This document shows positions 36,293-44,534 of a DNA stretch of 64,000 nt, piece after piece. The position numbers and the translations under genes are program-made. The notes under the pieces are model-generated. The model saw nothing but the letters and a program-made list of their open reading frames with translations. It made no database searches and was not told the DNA's origin. Numbering within the stretch: the first letter of the stretch is position 1; every line of letters starts with the position of its first letter. The DNA is from an uncultured Lachnospiraceae bacterium (GTDB lineage Bacteria; Bacillota; Clostridia; Lachnospirales; Lachnospiraceae), in NCBI GenBank assembly GCA_902780405.1, contig CACZFI010000003.1:284585-348584 (forward strand). Reading direction: 5' to 3'.

Positions 36293-37054
36293 TTAGAGTT
36301 TAATCTTCTCGTCTAAGTTGATGCCGACCAGCTTAAGTACTGCAGGGCAGATAGCAACGATGATGGCTAAAAGACCGATCAACCAGCCTGCGCCCATATG
36401 TGCGAGTCCGCCAAGAGAGTTCTTGCTGATCTCGCCCTTGATCGCAAGGAAGCTGATCAGATGGAACAGAAATGCCACGCCGGGTACCACAAGATCGGGT
36501 ACGGGAACCTTGGCAAGAAGCTGCTTTACAGGCTGTAAAGCGGGGATGAAGTTCGCAAGTCTCATCAGAGCGAGTGCTGCTGCAACTACCAGGAAGATCA
36601 GACTGGAAAGGACATAGAGGCCGCCACCCATCTTCCAAAGATTCTCAGATACCTTCATACCGAATGCGCTGACAGTACACCAGCTCATAAAAGGTGAAAG
36701 CAAAAGGAAAAATGCGCCGACAAGCACAATGATGTCGGAAATTCCGATCTTGCCTGTGCCCATAGCTGCAGGCATTGCATAACCACCCATCGGCTGCTGG
36801 GGCTGCATCGGCTGTCCGTATACAGGCTGCTGGGGCTGCATCGGCTGAGGGCCTCCCATCGGCTGACCCGGCTGGATCGGCTGGGGACCTCCTATCGGCT
36901 GACCCGGCTGGATCGGCTGGGGAGCAACCGGCTGCTGCATAGGTGCAACTCCTCCCATCGGCTGCTGGGGCGCTGCTGCCTGAATCGGCGCGCCACATAC
37001 GGGACAGTTGGTCTGTCCGTCCGGAATGACACTTCCGCAAACCGTACAATTCAT
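36293..37054 (-). CDS. Zinc-ribbon membrane protein with Pro/Gln/Gly-Met repeat linker
   Basis: 253 aa. Zinc ribbon [21 protein letters not shown], then a low-complexity linker (about residues 28-95) of repeated [16 protein letters not shown] units. Four transmembrane segments follow (about 105-125, 145-165, 190-210, 222-245). The repeats are imperfect copies of about 12 residues at about 36830-36950. Probable operon with the gene at 35553. Function unknown; the linker chemistry resembles the proteins at 53875 and 57060. Confidence 0.65.
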   Translation of the reverse strand: MNCTVCGSVIPDGQTNCPVCGAPIQAAAPQQPMGGVAPMQQPVAPQPIQPGQPIGGPQPIQPGQPMGGPQPMQPQQPVYGQPMQPQQPMGGYAMPAAMGTGKIGISDIIVLVGAFFLLLSPFMSWCTVSAFGMKVSENLWKMGGGLYVLSSLIFLVVAAALALMRLANFIPALQPVKQLLAKVPVPDLVVPGVAFLFHLISFLAIKGEISKNSLGGLAHMGAGWLIGLLAIIVAICPAVLKLVGINLDEKIKL

Positions 37055-37137
37055 ATAGTTACCTCCTCTTTAAACATCTACTTGGTTTCAGCAAAAAACC
37101 AATCCTATCATATCATACTTTGGGATGGACGTAAAGA

Positions 37138-37178
37138 AAAAGCACCAACCCCGCAGTCAAGCTGCAAGACCGATGCTT
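37138..37178 (-). terminator. Terminator of tRNA-Lys
   Basis: On the minus strand, a ten-bp stem with several G-U pairs enclosing an inner TTGCAG/CTGCGG stem, followed by TTTTTCTTT. Confidence 0.7.
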
Positions 37179-37184
37179 CGTAAG

Positions 37185-37257
37185 TGGGCCACCGGGGGCT
37201 CGAACCCCGCACACCCTGATTAAGAGTCAGGTGCTCTACCAAATGAGCTAGTGGCCC
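37185..37257 (-). tRNA. tRNA-Lys(CUU)
   Basis: Seven-bp acceptor stem (37251-37257 with 37186-37192 region), D-arm AGCTCATTTGGTAGAGC, anticodon loop CTCTTAA giving CUU (reads AAG), and T-arm GGGGTTCGAGCCCC. CCA is not encoded. Single gene, followed by its own terminator. Confidence 0.95.
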
Positions 37258-37395
37258 GTATTCACTTCCGCGTTCTCACGAACACAAACGCAATTATATA
37301 ACATGCGTTCATGAAATGCAAGTACTTTTTTCTTTTTTTGAAAAGTTTTTTTCGAGCCCTTGTTTTTCAACGGAAAACGGTATTCTCTCACATGA

Positions 37396-37424
37396 TTGAC
37401 AAGCAACTTTCATCCGCATATAAT
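37396..37424 (+). promoter_or_regulatory. Predicted tyrA promoter
   Basis: Perfect consensus TTGACA (37396-37401), 17-base spacer, TATAAT (37419-37424), about 39 bases before the gene. One of the strongest promoter matches in the window. Confidence 0.85.
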
Positions 37425-37462
37425 TGCATTCATAATATAGAAAGAAACGGCAGGTAACTATC

Positions 37463-38302
37463 ATGATCGTCGGAATCGTCGGATTGGGACTGATCGGTGG
37501 CTCGATCGCAAAGGCGTACAGCATGTACGACGAGCACCATTGTCTCGCTTACAACAGAAGCAAAGAAACCTTAGAGAAAGCCATGGCGGAGCAGGTCGTG
37601 GATGAAGCGCTGACCGAGAAGAATATCTCTTCCTGTGATATCATCTTCGTTTGTCTGTATCCTGAGGCTTCCATAGAGTATTTAAAGAAGATGGGACCGC
37701 ATATCGGCAAGAAGCCGCTGGTGATTGACTGCTGCGGTATCAAGGGACTGGTGTGTGAGGAGTGCTACAAGCTGTCCCATGAGATGGGATTTACCTTCCT
37801 GGGAGGACACCCGATGGCCGGTCGCCATTTCTCCGGCTATGATTACAGCACGTCGAATCTCTACAACGGAGCGTCCATGGTACTTGTTCCGGAGGATCTT
37901 TCGGACACGGCTATCATCGAGCGTGCCAAGAAACTGTTGGATCCCCTGCACTTCGGTAAATTTACCGTCTGCGATGCAAAACGCCATGACGCCATGATCG
38001 CATTCACATCCCAGATGGCACATGTTGTATCCAACGCATATGTGAAAAGCCCTACGGCGAAGAATCACGACGGATTCTCGGCGGGAAGCTACAAGGATTT
38101 AACCCGTGTGGCCTGGCTGAACGAGGATATGTGGACGGAACTGTTTCTGGAAAACCGTGATGCCCTTTTGTTTGAACTTGACTCCTTCATCGGTTCCATG
38201 CAGGAGTACCGTGATGCCATCGAGAAGCGCGATGCAGAGCGGCTTCGTGCGCTGCTTGCCGATGGTAAGAAAGCGAAGGCAGAGATCGACGGCGTACACT
38301 GA
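37463..38302 (+). CDS. tyrA: Prephenate dehydrogenase
   Basis: 279 aa, NAD(P)-dependent oxidative decarboxylation of prephenate in tyrosine synthesis. N-terminal Rossmann motif VGIVGLGLIGGSIAKAY and substrate-domain signature LGGHPMAGRHFSGYDYS. The C-terminal helical part includes SQMAHVVSNAYVKS and FSAGSYKDLTRVAW. It lacks the ACT regulatory domain of some Firmicutes homologues, so no allosteric feedback domain is visible. Start 37463 with CGGCAGGT; strong promoter upstream; monocistronic or with acpP, 81 bases away. Confidence 0.92.
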   Translation: MIVGIVGLGLIGGSIAKAYSMYDEHHCLAYNRSKETLEKAMAEQVVDEALTEKNISSCDIIFVCLYPEASIEYLKKMGPHIGKKPLVIDCCGIKGLVCEECYKLSHEMGFTFLGGHPMAGRHFSGYDYSTSNLYNGASMVLVPEDLSDTAIIERAKKLLDPLHFGKFTVCDAKRHDAMIAFTSQMAHVVSNAYVKSPTAKNHDGFSAGSYKDLTRVAWLNEDMWTELFLENRDALLFELDSFIGSMQEYRDAIEKRDAERLRALLADGKKAKAEIDGVH

Positions 38303-38383
38303 GAATATTCCCTTGACAGATAGAAACCGCTGTTGTATATTGAACAAAAGCAACACACAATGAATCAAAAGGAGATTAATCAC

Positions 38384-38617
38384 ATGTTTGAAAAGTTGAG
38401 AGACATTATTTCAGAGCAGCTTTCCGTAGATGCAGCAGATATCGAGTTATCTACATCCTTCAAGGACGATCTCGGCGCTGACTCCCTTGATCTTTATGAG
38501 CTTGTTATGGCTATCGAGGAGGAGTACAATTGCGAGATTCCTTCCGACGACGTAGCAAACATCTCAACCGTTGAGGATGTTATCAAGTACCTCAAGGATA
38601 ACGGCATCGAGGAATAA
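38384..38617 (+). CDS. acpP: Acyl carrier protein
   Basis: 77-aa acidic four-helix carrier. The phosphopantetheine serine is in DDLGADSLDLYELVMAIEEE. Start ATG 38384 follows AAAGGAG; the frame extends to 38333 but without a ribosome site. In fatty-acid synthesis the acyl chain rides on the Ser-linked arm. No fatty-acid synthesis gene is adjacent, so it may be a second or dedicated carrier. Terminator downstream. Confidence 0.93.
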   Translation: MFEKLRDIISEQLSVDAADIELSTSFKDDLGADSLDLYELVMAIEEEYNCEIPSDDVANISTVEDVIKYLKDNGIEE

Positions 38618-38640
38618 TCTTCTCACTGCTAGATGATGTA

Positions 38641-38669
38641 AGCGCCACCATTGATGGTGGCGCTTTCTT
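38641..38669 (+). terminator. Terminator after acpP
   Basis: Ten-bp perfect stem (AGCGCCACCA with TGGTGGCGCT), two-base-plus loop, followed by TTCTT; the T-run is short. Confidence 0.8.
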
Positions 38670-38687
38670 AATATTCGGAGACATCGT

Positions 38688-39797
38688 ATGGACAGAGATC
38701 GAATTATAATCAGAACAAGTATCATAGGCATCATCGCGAATGTATTTCTCGCGTCTTTCAAGGCATTGATCGGACTTTTGTCGAATTCCATCGCCATCGT
38801 CCTTGACGCCGTGAACAACTTAAGCGACGTTCTTTCTTCCGTGATCACCATTATCGGAACGAAGCTTGCAAGCAAGGAACCGGATAAGGACCACCCCTTG
38901 GGACACGGCAGGGCAGAGTATCTGTCGACGATTGTTATCGCGGTTTTGGTTTCCTACGCCGGTATCGCATCCCTGATCGAGTCGGTCAAAAAGATCGCGG
39001 AGCCCCGTACGCCGGACTACAAGCCTGTCGGTCTTGTCATCATAGCGGTTGCCGTTGCGGTGAAGATTCTGCTCGGACTTTACGTGAAAAAAACCGGAAA
39101 GCAGCTCAATGCCCACACCCTGATCGCATCCGGACAGGATGCGCTGCTTGACTCGGTGATCTCCGCGTCAACCTTGGTGGCGGCGCTCATCTTCGTCTTT
39201 TTCCACATAAGCCTTGAGGCGTGGCTCGGCGCTGTCATCTCTCTTATCATTATCAAATCCGGTTACGAGATGATCAACGAAGCCATCAGCAACATCCTCG
39301 GCAAACGTGTCGAGATGGAGCTTGCAAAGTCCCTGAAGCAGGAAATCTGCGCGTGCAGCGACGACATTTACGGTGCATACGACCTGGTGCTTCACGATTA
39401 CGGTCCGAACCGCATGATCGGCTCCGTACACATTGAGATTCCCCACGATTATACGGCAGAGAAGATCGATGCCTTAACCAGACGGGTACAGCGTAAGATT
39501 TACGAAAAATTCGGCGTGGTGCTGGCCGGAGTCAGTATCTATGCCAAGAATTCATCCGACAACGATGTCGTGCAGGCGGAACAGCGTATTCGACAGATGA
39601 TCAGCGAGAAGGAATACGTGCTTCAGATGCACGGGTTTTTCCTCGATAAGGAGGAGATGCGCATCGTATTCGACGTGATCGTAGACTTTGATGCGCCGGA
39701 TGCGGAGGCGGTTCTCCGGGGCGTTCGTGAGATGGTGCAGGTTGCGTATCCGGGCTATCAGATTGAGATTACGCTGGACCGTGATACCTCGGATTGA
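38688..39797 (+). CDS. Cation diffusion facilitator (CDF) family transporter
   Basis: 369-aa divalent metal/H+ antiporter of the CDF family. Six transmembrane segments are visible. The metal site is suggested by SIAIVLDAVNNLSDVL in the second helix (D, D of the CDF motif) and SGQDALLDSVIS in the fifth (D, D). The conserved DKDHPLGHGRAEYLS loop follows the second helix, and a cytoplasmic C-terminal ferredoxin-like domain (LEAE-type, residues about 215-369) regulates it. Likely Mn, Zn or Fe/Co export; specificity cannot be assigned. Start 38688 with CGGAGAC. Confidence 0.9.
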   Translation: MDRDRIIIRTSIIGIIANVFLASFKALIGLLSNSIAIVLDAVNNLSDVLSSVITIIGTKLASKEPDKDHPLGHGRAEYLSTIVIAVLVSYAGIASLIESVKKIAEPRTPDYKPVGLVIIAVAVAVKILLGLYVKKTGKQLNAHTLIASGQDALLDSVISASTLVAALIFVFFHISLEAWLGAVISLIIIKSGYEMINEAISNILGKRVEMELAKSLKQEICACSDDIYGAYDLVLHDYGPNRMIGSVHIEIPHDYTAEKIDALTRRVQRKIYEKFGVVLAGVSIYAKNSSDNDVVQAEQRIRQMISEKEYVLQMHGFFLDKEEMRIVFDVIVDFDAPDAEAVLRGVREMVQVAYPGYQIEITLDRDTSD

Positions 39798-39901
39798 GAC
39801 AGGACAAAGGGGTATGTTTGCGCTGAAAGAGGGATTGAAGAAAGACCTGAAATGAAGTACAATACATTTAGGTTTAATTATAATTAAGAGGCGGTATAAT
39901 T

Positions 39902-40816
39902 ATGGATGAAACAGTGATTCTGGTTGCAGAAGAGACCTGTGAGTTGATCGGCAAAAAGCCGCATCCTCACAGAGTTCGAAAGCTATATGTATCCCTCGAT
40001 ATGAGGATTGATGAGTTTGATCTGTCCGGCAAGCAGACTTTGGGACGTGCAACAGCCGGCAGTATGCCAGATATTGCCATTGCGAGCCCCTTTGTTTCAA
40101 GACACCACGGATACTTCGAGGTGACGGAAGAAGGCGCCAATTATACGGCAGAGCAGACGACCAACGGCACATTCTTAAACGGTGAATTCGTTGCGCCCGG
40201 ACAGACCGTGGCATTAAAAGACGGAGACAGATTGTGTATCTCCGTGAAGAAGGGGAATCGCGAGGAAGAAGGCGTGGTATTTAACTGTGCATTTACCGAA
40301 GAGCGAAGCAGTGTCTTTCGTTCTTTGATCTCAGCTGCGCAGGATGACCTGACCGGCGTTTCCACGCGAGAGGTATTTCGCGGCTGGTTTGCCCAGAAGC
40401 GTTCCGAGAATGCGCTCGGTTCCGCGTGCCTGTTTGTGCTTGATGTAGACCACTTCAAGAATATCAACGACAGTTACGGACATATTTCCGGTGATCATGC
40501 GCTCTCCATGCTCGGCAAGGAGATCCTCGAGCTTCTGCTCGACAAGTATTCCGTCTGCAGATGGGGCGGAGACGAGTTTGTGGGCGTGATCTTTCTTCCT
40601 GCCGAGGAAGCGAAGGAAGCCATGCTGTCCTTATGTAAGAAGATTTCAGAAATTAAAATAGACGGTCAGTACAGAATGACCGTCAGTGCAGGATTGGCAG
40701 ATCTTGGAAGACTTGAGCCTGATGTAACACTTGATGATGTGATCGGCATGGCCGATAAGGCGCTCTACTACTCCAAGGAGAGCGGACGAAACACGGTGAG
40801 TGTTTATCACGGCTAG
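39902..40816 (+). CDS. FHA-domain diguanylate cyclase
   Basis: 304 aa, cytoplasmic. FHA phosphothreonine-binding domain (about residues 25-115) with GRATAGSMPDIAIASPFVSRHHGYF and TTNGTFLNG, joined to a GGDEF domain (about 135-304). The active-site loop is WGGDEF (G222-F226), so c-di-GMP synthesis is likely. The inhibitory RxxD site five residues upstream is absent (LDKY there), so product inhibition may be missing. Coupling FHA to GGDEF suggests that Ser/Thr phosphorylation controls c-di-GMP. It overlaps the end of the convergent radical SAM gene by four bases. Confidence 0.88.
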   Translation: MDETVILVAEETCELIGKKPHPHRVRKLYVSLDMRIDEFDLSGKQTLGRATAGSMPDIAIASPFVSRHHGYFEVTEEGANYTAEQTTNGTFLNGEFVAPGQTVALKDGDRLCISVKKGNREEEGVVFNCAFTEERSSVFRSLISAAQDDLTGVSTREVFRGWFAQKRSENALGSACLFVLDVDHFKNINDSYGHISGDHALSMLGKEILELLLDKYSVCRWGGDEFVGVIFLPAEEAKEAMLSLCKKISEIKIDGQYRMTVSAGLADLGRLEPDVTLDDVIGMADKALYYSKESGRNTVSVYHG

Positions 40817-41889
40817 AAGAGTTCGCCGAGAAAGCAGACCTTCGGTTCATCGGTTTCATAGTCCCAGCTGTGATAGGAACCGCCTTCACAGAAGCGGACC
40901 TGCGGGCATGTGGCGCACCTTGTGTTGCGCGCGGAAAGCGGTGTTCGAAAGATCTCAAATCCATGATTCCAGACATCTGTAAAGCTGTCCCGGGTGATAT
41001 TGCCCAGGACAGTTTTTTTGTTGCGCGGAATATCGAGGCAGGCTGTGATATCACCGGCTTCCGTGATCCCGGCCACGTATATACCTGCGTTGCACAGAAA
41101 GTACCAATCTCTCACTTCTGCTTCGTAGTCGAGTCCGAGAAAATGGCAGCAGGAATAAGTGACGGGGATCTTTTGCTCACGCTTTGCTTTGATGAAATCA
41201 AGAAGGCGACGGTTGTCTTCCGTGGTAAGAAGCATCTCCGGGTGTTCTAAGGCTCTGCCGATGGGCTCTAAGCCGGTGAGACGCCACTCGTTGATATCCA
41301 CATCGGAAAAGATGTCGAAGAGTGCGTCAAGCTCGCTGATGTTCTCATGGTTGACTACGGTGGTGACCATAATGGAAGAAAATGCATCGACATCGATCAG
41401 ATTTTGGATGCCGGCCATCGCTTTCTCGTAGCCGCCGGGGAATCCTCTGTATCGATCATGAGTTTCCGGAAGGCCGTCGATGCTTACGGAGATGGTGCGC
41501 ATCCCGGTGTCGGCAAGTTTTTGGGCAACTTCGGGTGTGATCAGGGTGGCATTGGAAGTCATACCCCAGTGAAAGCCGAGGTCCCGGATGAAAGCGGTCA
41601 GTCGGAAGAAATCCGGATACAGGAGCGGCTCTCCGCCGGTGATGGCGATGTAGGGGGCGGTGCCGAATTCGTCTTTGATATCTTCCATGAAGGCTTCGAG
41701 CGTTTCGACGGGGAGTCCGTCGGGCTTTCCGGGCATGCAGCGGCTTCCGCAGTGAAAACACGCCTCGTTGCATGCAAGCGTAAGCTCCAGAAAAAGCTGC
41801 CGAAGTTCGGGTGACTTCCGCAGCTTGTCTCTGTGATCCGCAAGCGTATGAAGGTTTTTGATTTTAATCTCTTCTTTGGTCAATTGCAT
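40813..41889 (-). CDS. Radical SAM protein with SPASM-like C-terminus (putative peptide maturase)
   Basis: 358 aa. The radical SAM cluster motif is CNEACFHCG (C40, C44, C47), followed by the GGEP loop ITGGEPLLYPDF. The C-terminal cysteine set is FLCNAG, ITACLDIP, CATCPQVRFCEGG and KVCFLG, as in SPASM/twitch domains that bind extra Fe-S clusters in peptide-modifying enzymes. It starts four bases after the stop of a small lipoprotein gene with poor ribosome site, so it is translationally coupled. By context it most likely modifies that lipoprotein. Substrate and reaction are inferred, not shown. Confidence 0.8.
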   Translation of the reverse strand: MQLTKEEIKIKNLHTLADHRDKLRKSPELRQLFLELTLACNEACFHCGSRCMPGKPDGLPVETLEAFMEDIKDEFGTAPYIAITGGEPLLYPDFFRLTAFIRDLGFHWGMTSNATLITPEVAQKLADTGMRTISVSIDGLPETHDRYRGFPGGYEKAMAGIQNLIDVDAFSSIMVTTVVNHENISELDALFDIFSDVDINEWRLTGLEPIGRALEHPEMLLTTEDNRRLLDFIKAKREQKIPVTYSCCHFLGLDYEAEVRDWYFLCNAGIYVAGITEAGDITACLDIPRNKKTVLGNITRDSFTDVWNHGFEIFRTPLSARNTRCATCPQVRFCEGGSYHSWDYETDEPKVCFLGELF

Positions 41890-41893
41890 GTGA

Positions 41894-42163
41894 TCAGGGC
41901 ATATCCTCGGGCGGACCGTATACGTCTTCGTTCTTGTTTTGGTTGACGGAAGGCGCCTCCGTGGTTTCGGTTGCTTCTTCTGTGGTTACATCCTCTTCGG
42001 TGAAAAACTCCGGCGGGCCGTATACTACGGCGGGAGAGTTTTGCTCGACGGTTGTAGTGGCTGTTGTGGCGTCGGTACTTGCCTTGTCCTTGCAGCCGGC
42101 CGCCGCAAAGAGCACGGAGGATGCGAGGCCGATCATCATGGCTTTTTTCGGGTTGATTTTCAT
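41894..42163 (-). CDS. Small lipoprotein with two VYGPPE motifs, candidate radical SAM substrate
   Basis: 89 aa. Signal peptide with lipobox FAAAGC, lipidated cysteine C24, then a Thr/Glu/Ala-rich unstructured chain. Two identical VYGPPE motifs are at residues 47-52 and 81-86, the second eight residues from the C-terminus (ending VYGPPEDMP). The repeated short motif in an otherwise low-complexity, exported peptide beside a radical SAM/SPASM enzyme suggests a ribosomally made, modified lipoprotein. A strong promoter (42211-42239) and GGGAGGG ribosome site precede it. I recall Bacteroidetes radical SAM-associated lipoproteins with YGxP-like motifs, but cannot test homology here. Confidence 0.72.
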   Translation of the reverse strand: MKINPKKAMMIGLASSVLFAAAGCKDKASTDATTATTTVEQNSPAVVYGPPEFFTEEDVTTEEATETTEAPSVNQNKNEDVYGPPEDMP

Positions 42164-42210
42164 GGAATAAATCCCTCCCTGAAATGGGTGTTTCTTTACG
42201 TCTAGCTTCC

Positions 42211-42239
42211 ATTATAGTTGATGTCGTAAAATCTTGCAA
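42211..42239 (-). promoter_or_regulatory. Predicted promoter of the lipoprotein/radical SAM operon
   Basis: Minus strand TTGCAA (42239-42234), 17-base spacer, perfect TATAAT (42216-42211), 48 bases upstream of the lipoprotein start. Confidence 0.8.
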
Positions 42240-42277
42240 TCATAAGCCGAAAAAGCCCATAAATATGCATATAAAGG

Positions 42278-42306
42278 TTGAAATATAGCGATAAAGCAAG
42301 TATAAT
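42278..42306 (+). promoter_or_regulatory. Predicted HU gene promoter
   Basis: TTGAAA (42278-42283), 17-base spacer, TATAAT (42301-42306). Back-to-back with the lipoprotein promoter, about 40 bases apart. Confidence 0.8.
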
Positions 42307-42356
42307 ATGATGTATCGGGGAACCGAAAGATTATCTTTTCAAAAAGGAGAAAGAAC

Positions 42357-42656
42357 ATGAACAAGACAGAGCTTGTAGCAGCTATCGCTGAAGAGACAGG
42401 TCTTTCCAAGAAGGATTCTGAGGCTGCAGTAAAATCATTTATCAACGTTGTATCTGCTGAGATGCAGAAGAAGGAGAAGGTTCAGCTGATCGGCTTCGGT
42501 ACCTTCGAGACAACCGAGAGAAAGGCTAGAACAGCCAGAAATCCCCAGACTGGAGAGGCTATCAAGATCAAGGCAGCTGCAGTGCCTAAGTTCAAGCCCG
42601 GTAAGGCCCTTAAGGAGCTTGTAAACTCCAAGCCCAAGAAGGCTAAGAAGAAGTAA
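42357..42656 (+). CDS. hup: DNA-binding protein HU
   Basis: 99-aa histone-like nucleoid protein. MNKTELVAAIAEETGLSKKDSEAAVKSF, then GFGTFETTERKARTARNPQTGEAIKI with the DNA-intercalating RNPQTG loop, and a lysine-rich C-terminal tail (VNSKPKKAKKK) longer than in Bacillus HBsu. Ribosome site AAAGGAG. Single gene with its own promoter and terminator. Divergent from the radical SAM operon. Confidence 0.97.
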   Translation: MNKTELVAAIAEETGLSKKDSEAAVKSFINVVSAEMQKKEKVQLIGFGTFETTERKARTARNPQTGEAIKIKAAAVPKFKPGKALKELVNSKPKKAKKK

Positions 42657-42675
42657 TCTTCTTCTCCGTACAAAA

Positions 42676-42709
42676 GCGACCTGTGAGATGTTCTCACGGG
42701 TCGTTTTTT
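42676..42709 (+). terminator. Terminator after HU gene
   Basis: 11-bp stem with one G-U pair (42677-42687 with 42693-42703), five-base loop, then six T. Confidence 0.88.
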
Positions 42710-42768
42710 ATTCTCCATCTTTGACGCTAAAAAGCCTGTCAAATGAATTGCGGATTTGGAAATAATGC

Positions 42769-42797
42769 TTTCCACAGGCCTAAAATCGGAGTATAAT
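42769..42797 (+). promoter_or_regulatory. Predicted promoter of the PAS-GGDEF-EAL gene
   Basis: TTTCCA (42769-42774), 17-base spacer, TATAAT (42792-42797). Confidence 0.55.
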
Positions 42798-42827
42798 ATA
42801 GGAAGATGAATTGGGCGGGGGAACTAT

Positions 42828-44480
42828 ATGAATGAAGAATCAAAGACAAAACTAGATGAATTGTTCAATGCGTTTTCCACGGTTTCGGAAGGAGCGTATG
42901 TCTACGTCTGTGATATGGACGATGACTATTCGCGCTGGTCCAAGAGTGCCGTGGATTATTTTGATCTTCCGAACGAGTATATGGAGGGCGCGGGTGCGAT
43001 CTGGGAAGAGCATGTGCATCCGGACGACAGGGAGAATTACAATCACAGCATTGCGACAATCTTTGACGGAACCTCCGGAGGTCACGATATGCAGTATCGT
43101 GCCAGAACCAGAAACGGTGAGTATGTGACCTGCACCTGCAAGGGCGTGGTGATCAGACAGTCTGACGGACGTCCGAAGTACTTTGCCGGTTCCATCAAGA
43201 ATCACGGATTGCACAATTACACGGATACCGTGACGGGACTCAGATCCCTGTACGGATTCTTTGAGGATCTTCGCGGGATGTTCTGGAGTCATGACGAGGG
43301 TATCATCCTCCAGATCGGCACAACGGGATTCTCCCAGGTGAATGACATCTACGGATACAGCTTCGGCAACCGGATTTTCCAAACGCTGGCGCGTTTTATC
43401 AGGAAGAAACTGTTCTCCTTCGGCTCCGTGTATCGTATGGACGGAACCAAGATCGCAGCGATCACACACGGCCTCTCCGAGAGACAGCTCCAGGAGATTT
43501 ACGAGGAGATCAAGGAAGAAGTCAGCAAAGAGTTTTATGTGGACGGCAATCACGTCAGCCTGGCACTTAACGCGGGCTATGTGGTAATCGACAGTTTCAC
43601 CGTGAATGACAAGACGGCTTATGCATGTCTGAAGTCCGCTTACTATGAGTCCAAGAAACGCAGGCTCGGAGCGCTGGTTCGATTCGATGACGGTATGTCC
43701 GATGACAACCAAAAGCACCTGGAGATCCTCAATGTGATCCGCAACAGTATCTCTGAGGACTTTAAGGGATTTGCCCTTTTCTATCAGCCCGTGGTGGATG
43801 CTGCAACCGAGAAGATCAAAGGCGCGGAGGCGCTGATCCGCTGGAGAGATGCTACTTACGGCCTGATACCGCCGGATTGGTTTATCCCCGTATTGGAACA
43901 GGATATGCTTTTTCCTTCGCTCGGTGAGTGGATCTTGCGAAGGGCGATGACGGACGGTAAGGAGATGCTTGCAAAGCATCCGAACTTCACGATGAACGTC
44001 AACCTCTCCTATACACAGTTAGAGCAGGAAGGCTTTATCGATATGGTGATGGAATTGCTTGCGGAGACGGGATTTCCGGCTGAGAACCTCTGCCTGGAGA
44101 TCACGGAGCGCTGCCGTTTGATCGATATGGAGCTCTTAAAGCATATCGTGCTGACCTTCAGGGAGAACGGCGTAAAGATCGCACTGGATGATTTCGGCAC
44201 GGGATTCTCGACGCTTGGCATCATTCGCGAACTTGCGGTGGATACCGTGAAGATCGAAAGAGAGTTTGTGAAGGGCATTGAGACCCGGGTAGAAGATCAG
44301 ATCACGGTAGAGTTTATCTCATCTCTCGCCGATGCATTTTCGGCCGAGGTCTGTGTGGAAGGCGTTGAGACGGAATCTATGAAAGAATACCTGAAGAAGT
44401 ACAAGGTGCATTCCTTCCAGGGTTACTACTACTCCAAGCCGGTTCCGTATGACGAGTTTGTAGAACTTCCGATTTATTGA
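42828..44480 (+). CDS. PAS-GGDEF(degenerate)-EAL c-di-GMP phosphodiesterase
   Basis: 550 aa, cytoplasmic, no membrane segment. N-terminal PAS_3-like sensor (about residues 20-125, with HPDDRENY). A degenerate GGDEF domain follows (about 135-290), where the expected GGDEF reads RMDGTKIAAI, so it cannot make c-di-GMP and may bind GTP as an allosteric site. The EAL domain (about 300-545) has all key motifs: AEALIRW, NVNLS, LEITE, LDDFGTGFS, VKIE, EGVE and QGYYYSKP, so phosphodiesterase activity is likely. It probably opposes the FHA-GGDEF protein encoded about 2 kb away. Confidence 0.9.
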   Translation: MNEESKTKLDELFNAFSTVSEGAYVYVCDMDDDYSRWSKSAVDYFDLPNEYMEGAGAIWEEHVHPDDRENYNHSIATIFDGTSGGHDMQYRARTRNGEYVTCTCKGVVIRQSDGRPKYFAGSIKNHGLHNYTDTVTGLRSLYGFFEDLRGMFWSHDEGIILQIGTTGFSQVNDIYGYSFGNRIFQTLARFIRKKLFSFGSVYRMDGTKIAAITHGLSERQLQEIYEEIKEEVSKEFYVDGNHVSLALNAGYVVIDSFTVNDKTAYACLKSAYYESKKRRLGALVRFDDGMSDDNQKHLEILNVIRNSISEDFKGFALFYQPVVDAATEKIKGAEALIRWRDATYGLIPPDWFIPVLEQDMLFPSLGEWILRRAMTDGKEMLAKHPNFTMNVNLSYTQLEQEGFIDMVMELLAETGFPAENLCLEITERCRLIDMELLKHIVLTFRENGVKIALDDFGTGFSTLGIIRELAVDTVKIEREFVKGIETRVEDQITVEFISSLADAFSAEVCVEGVETESMKEYLKKYKVHSFQGYYYSKPVPYDEFVELPIY

Positions 44481-44495
44481 TCATAAGAAGCATTC

Positions 44496-44527
44496 AAAAA
44501 GGACGATCCTTTCGGATCGTCCTTTTT
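44496..44527. terminator. Bidirectional terminator
   Basis: 14-bp perfect stem (A-run plus GGACGATCC with its complement and T-run) around TTTC, between the convergent EAL and cellobiose phosphorylase genes. Confidence 0.93.
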
Positions 44528-44534
44528 GATGGTA

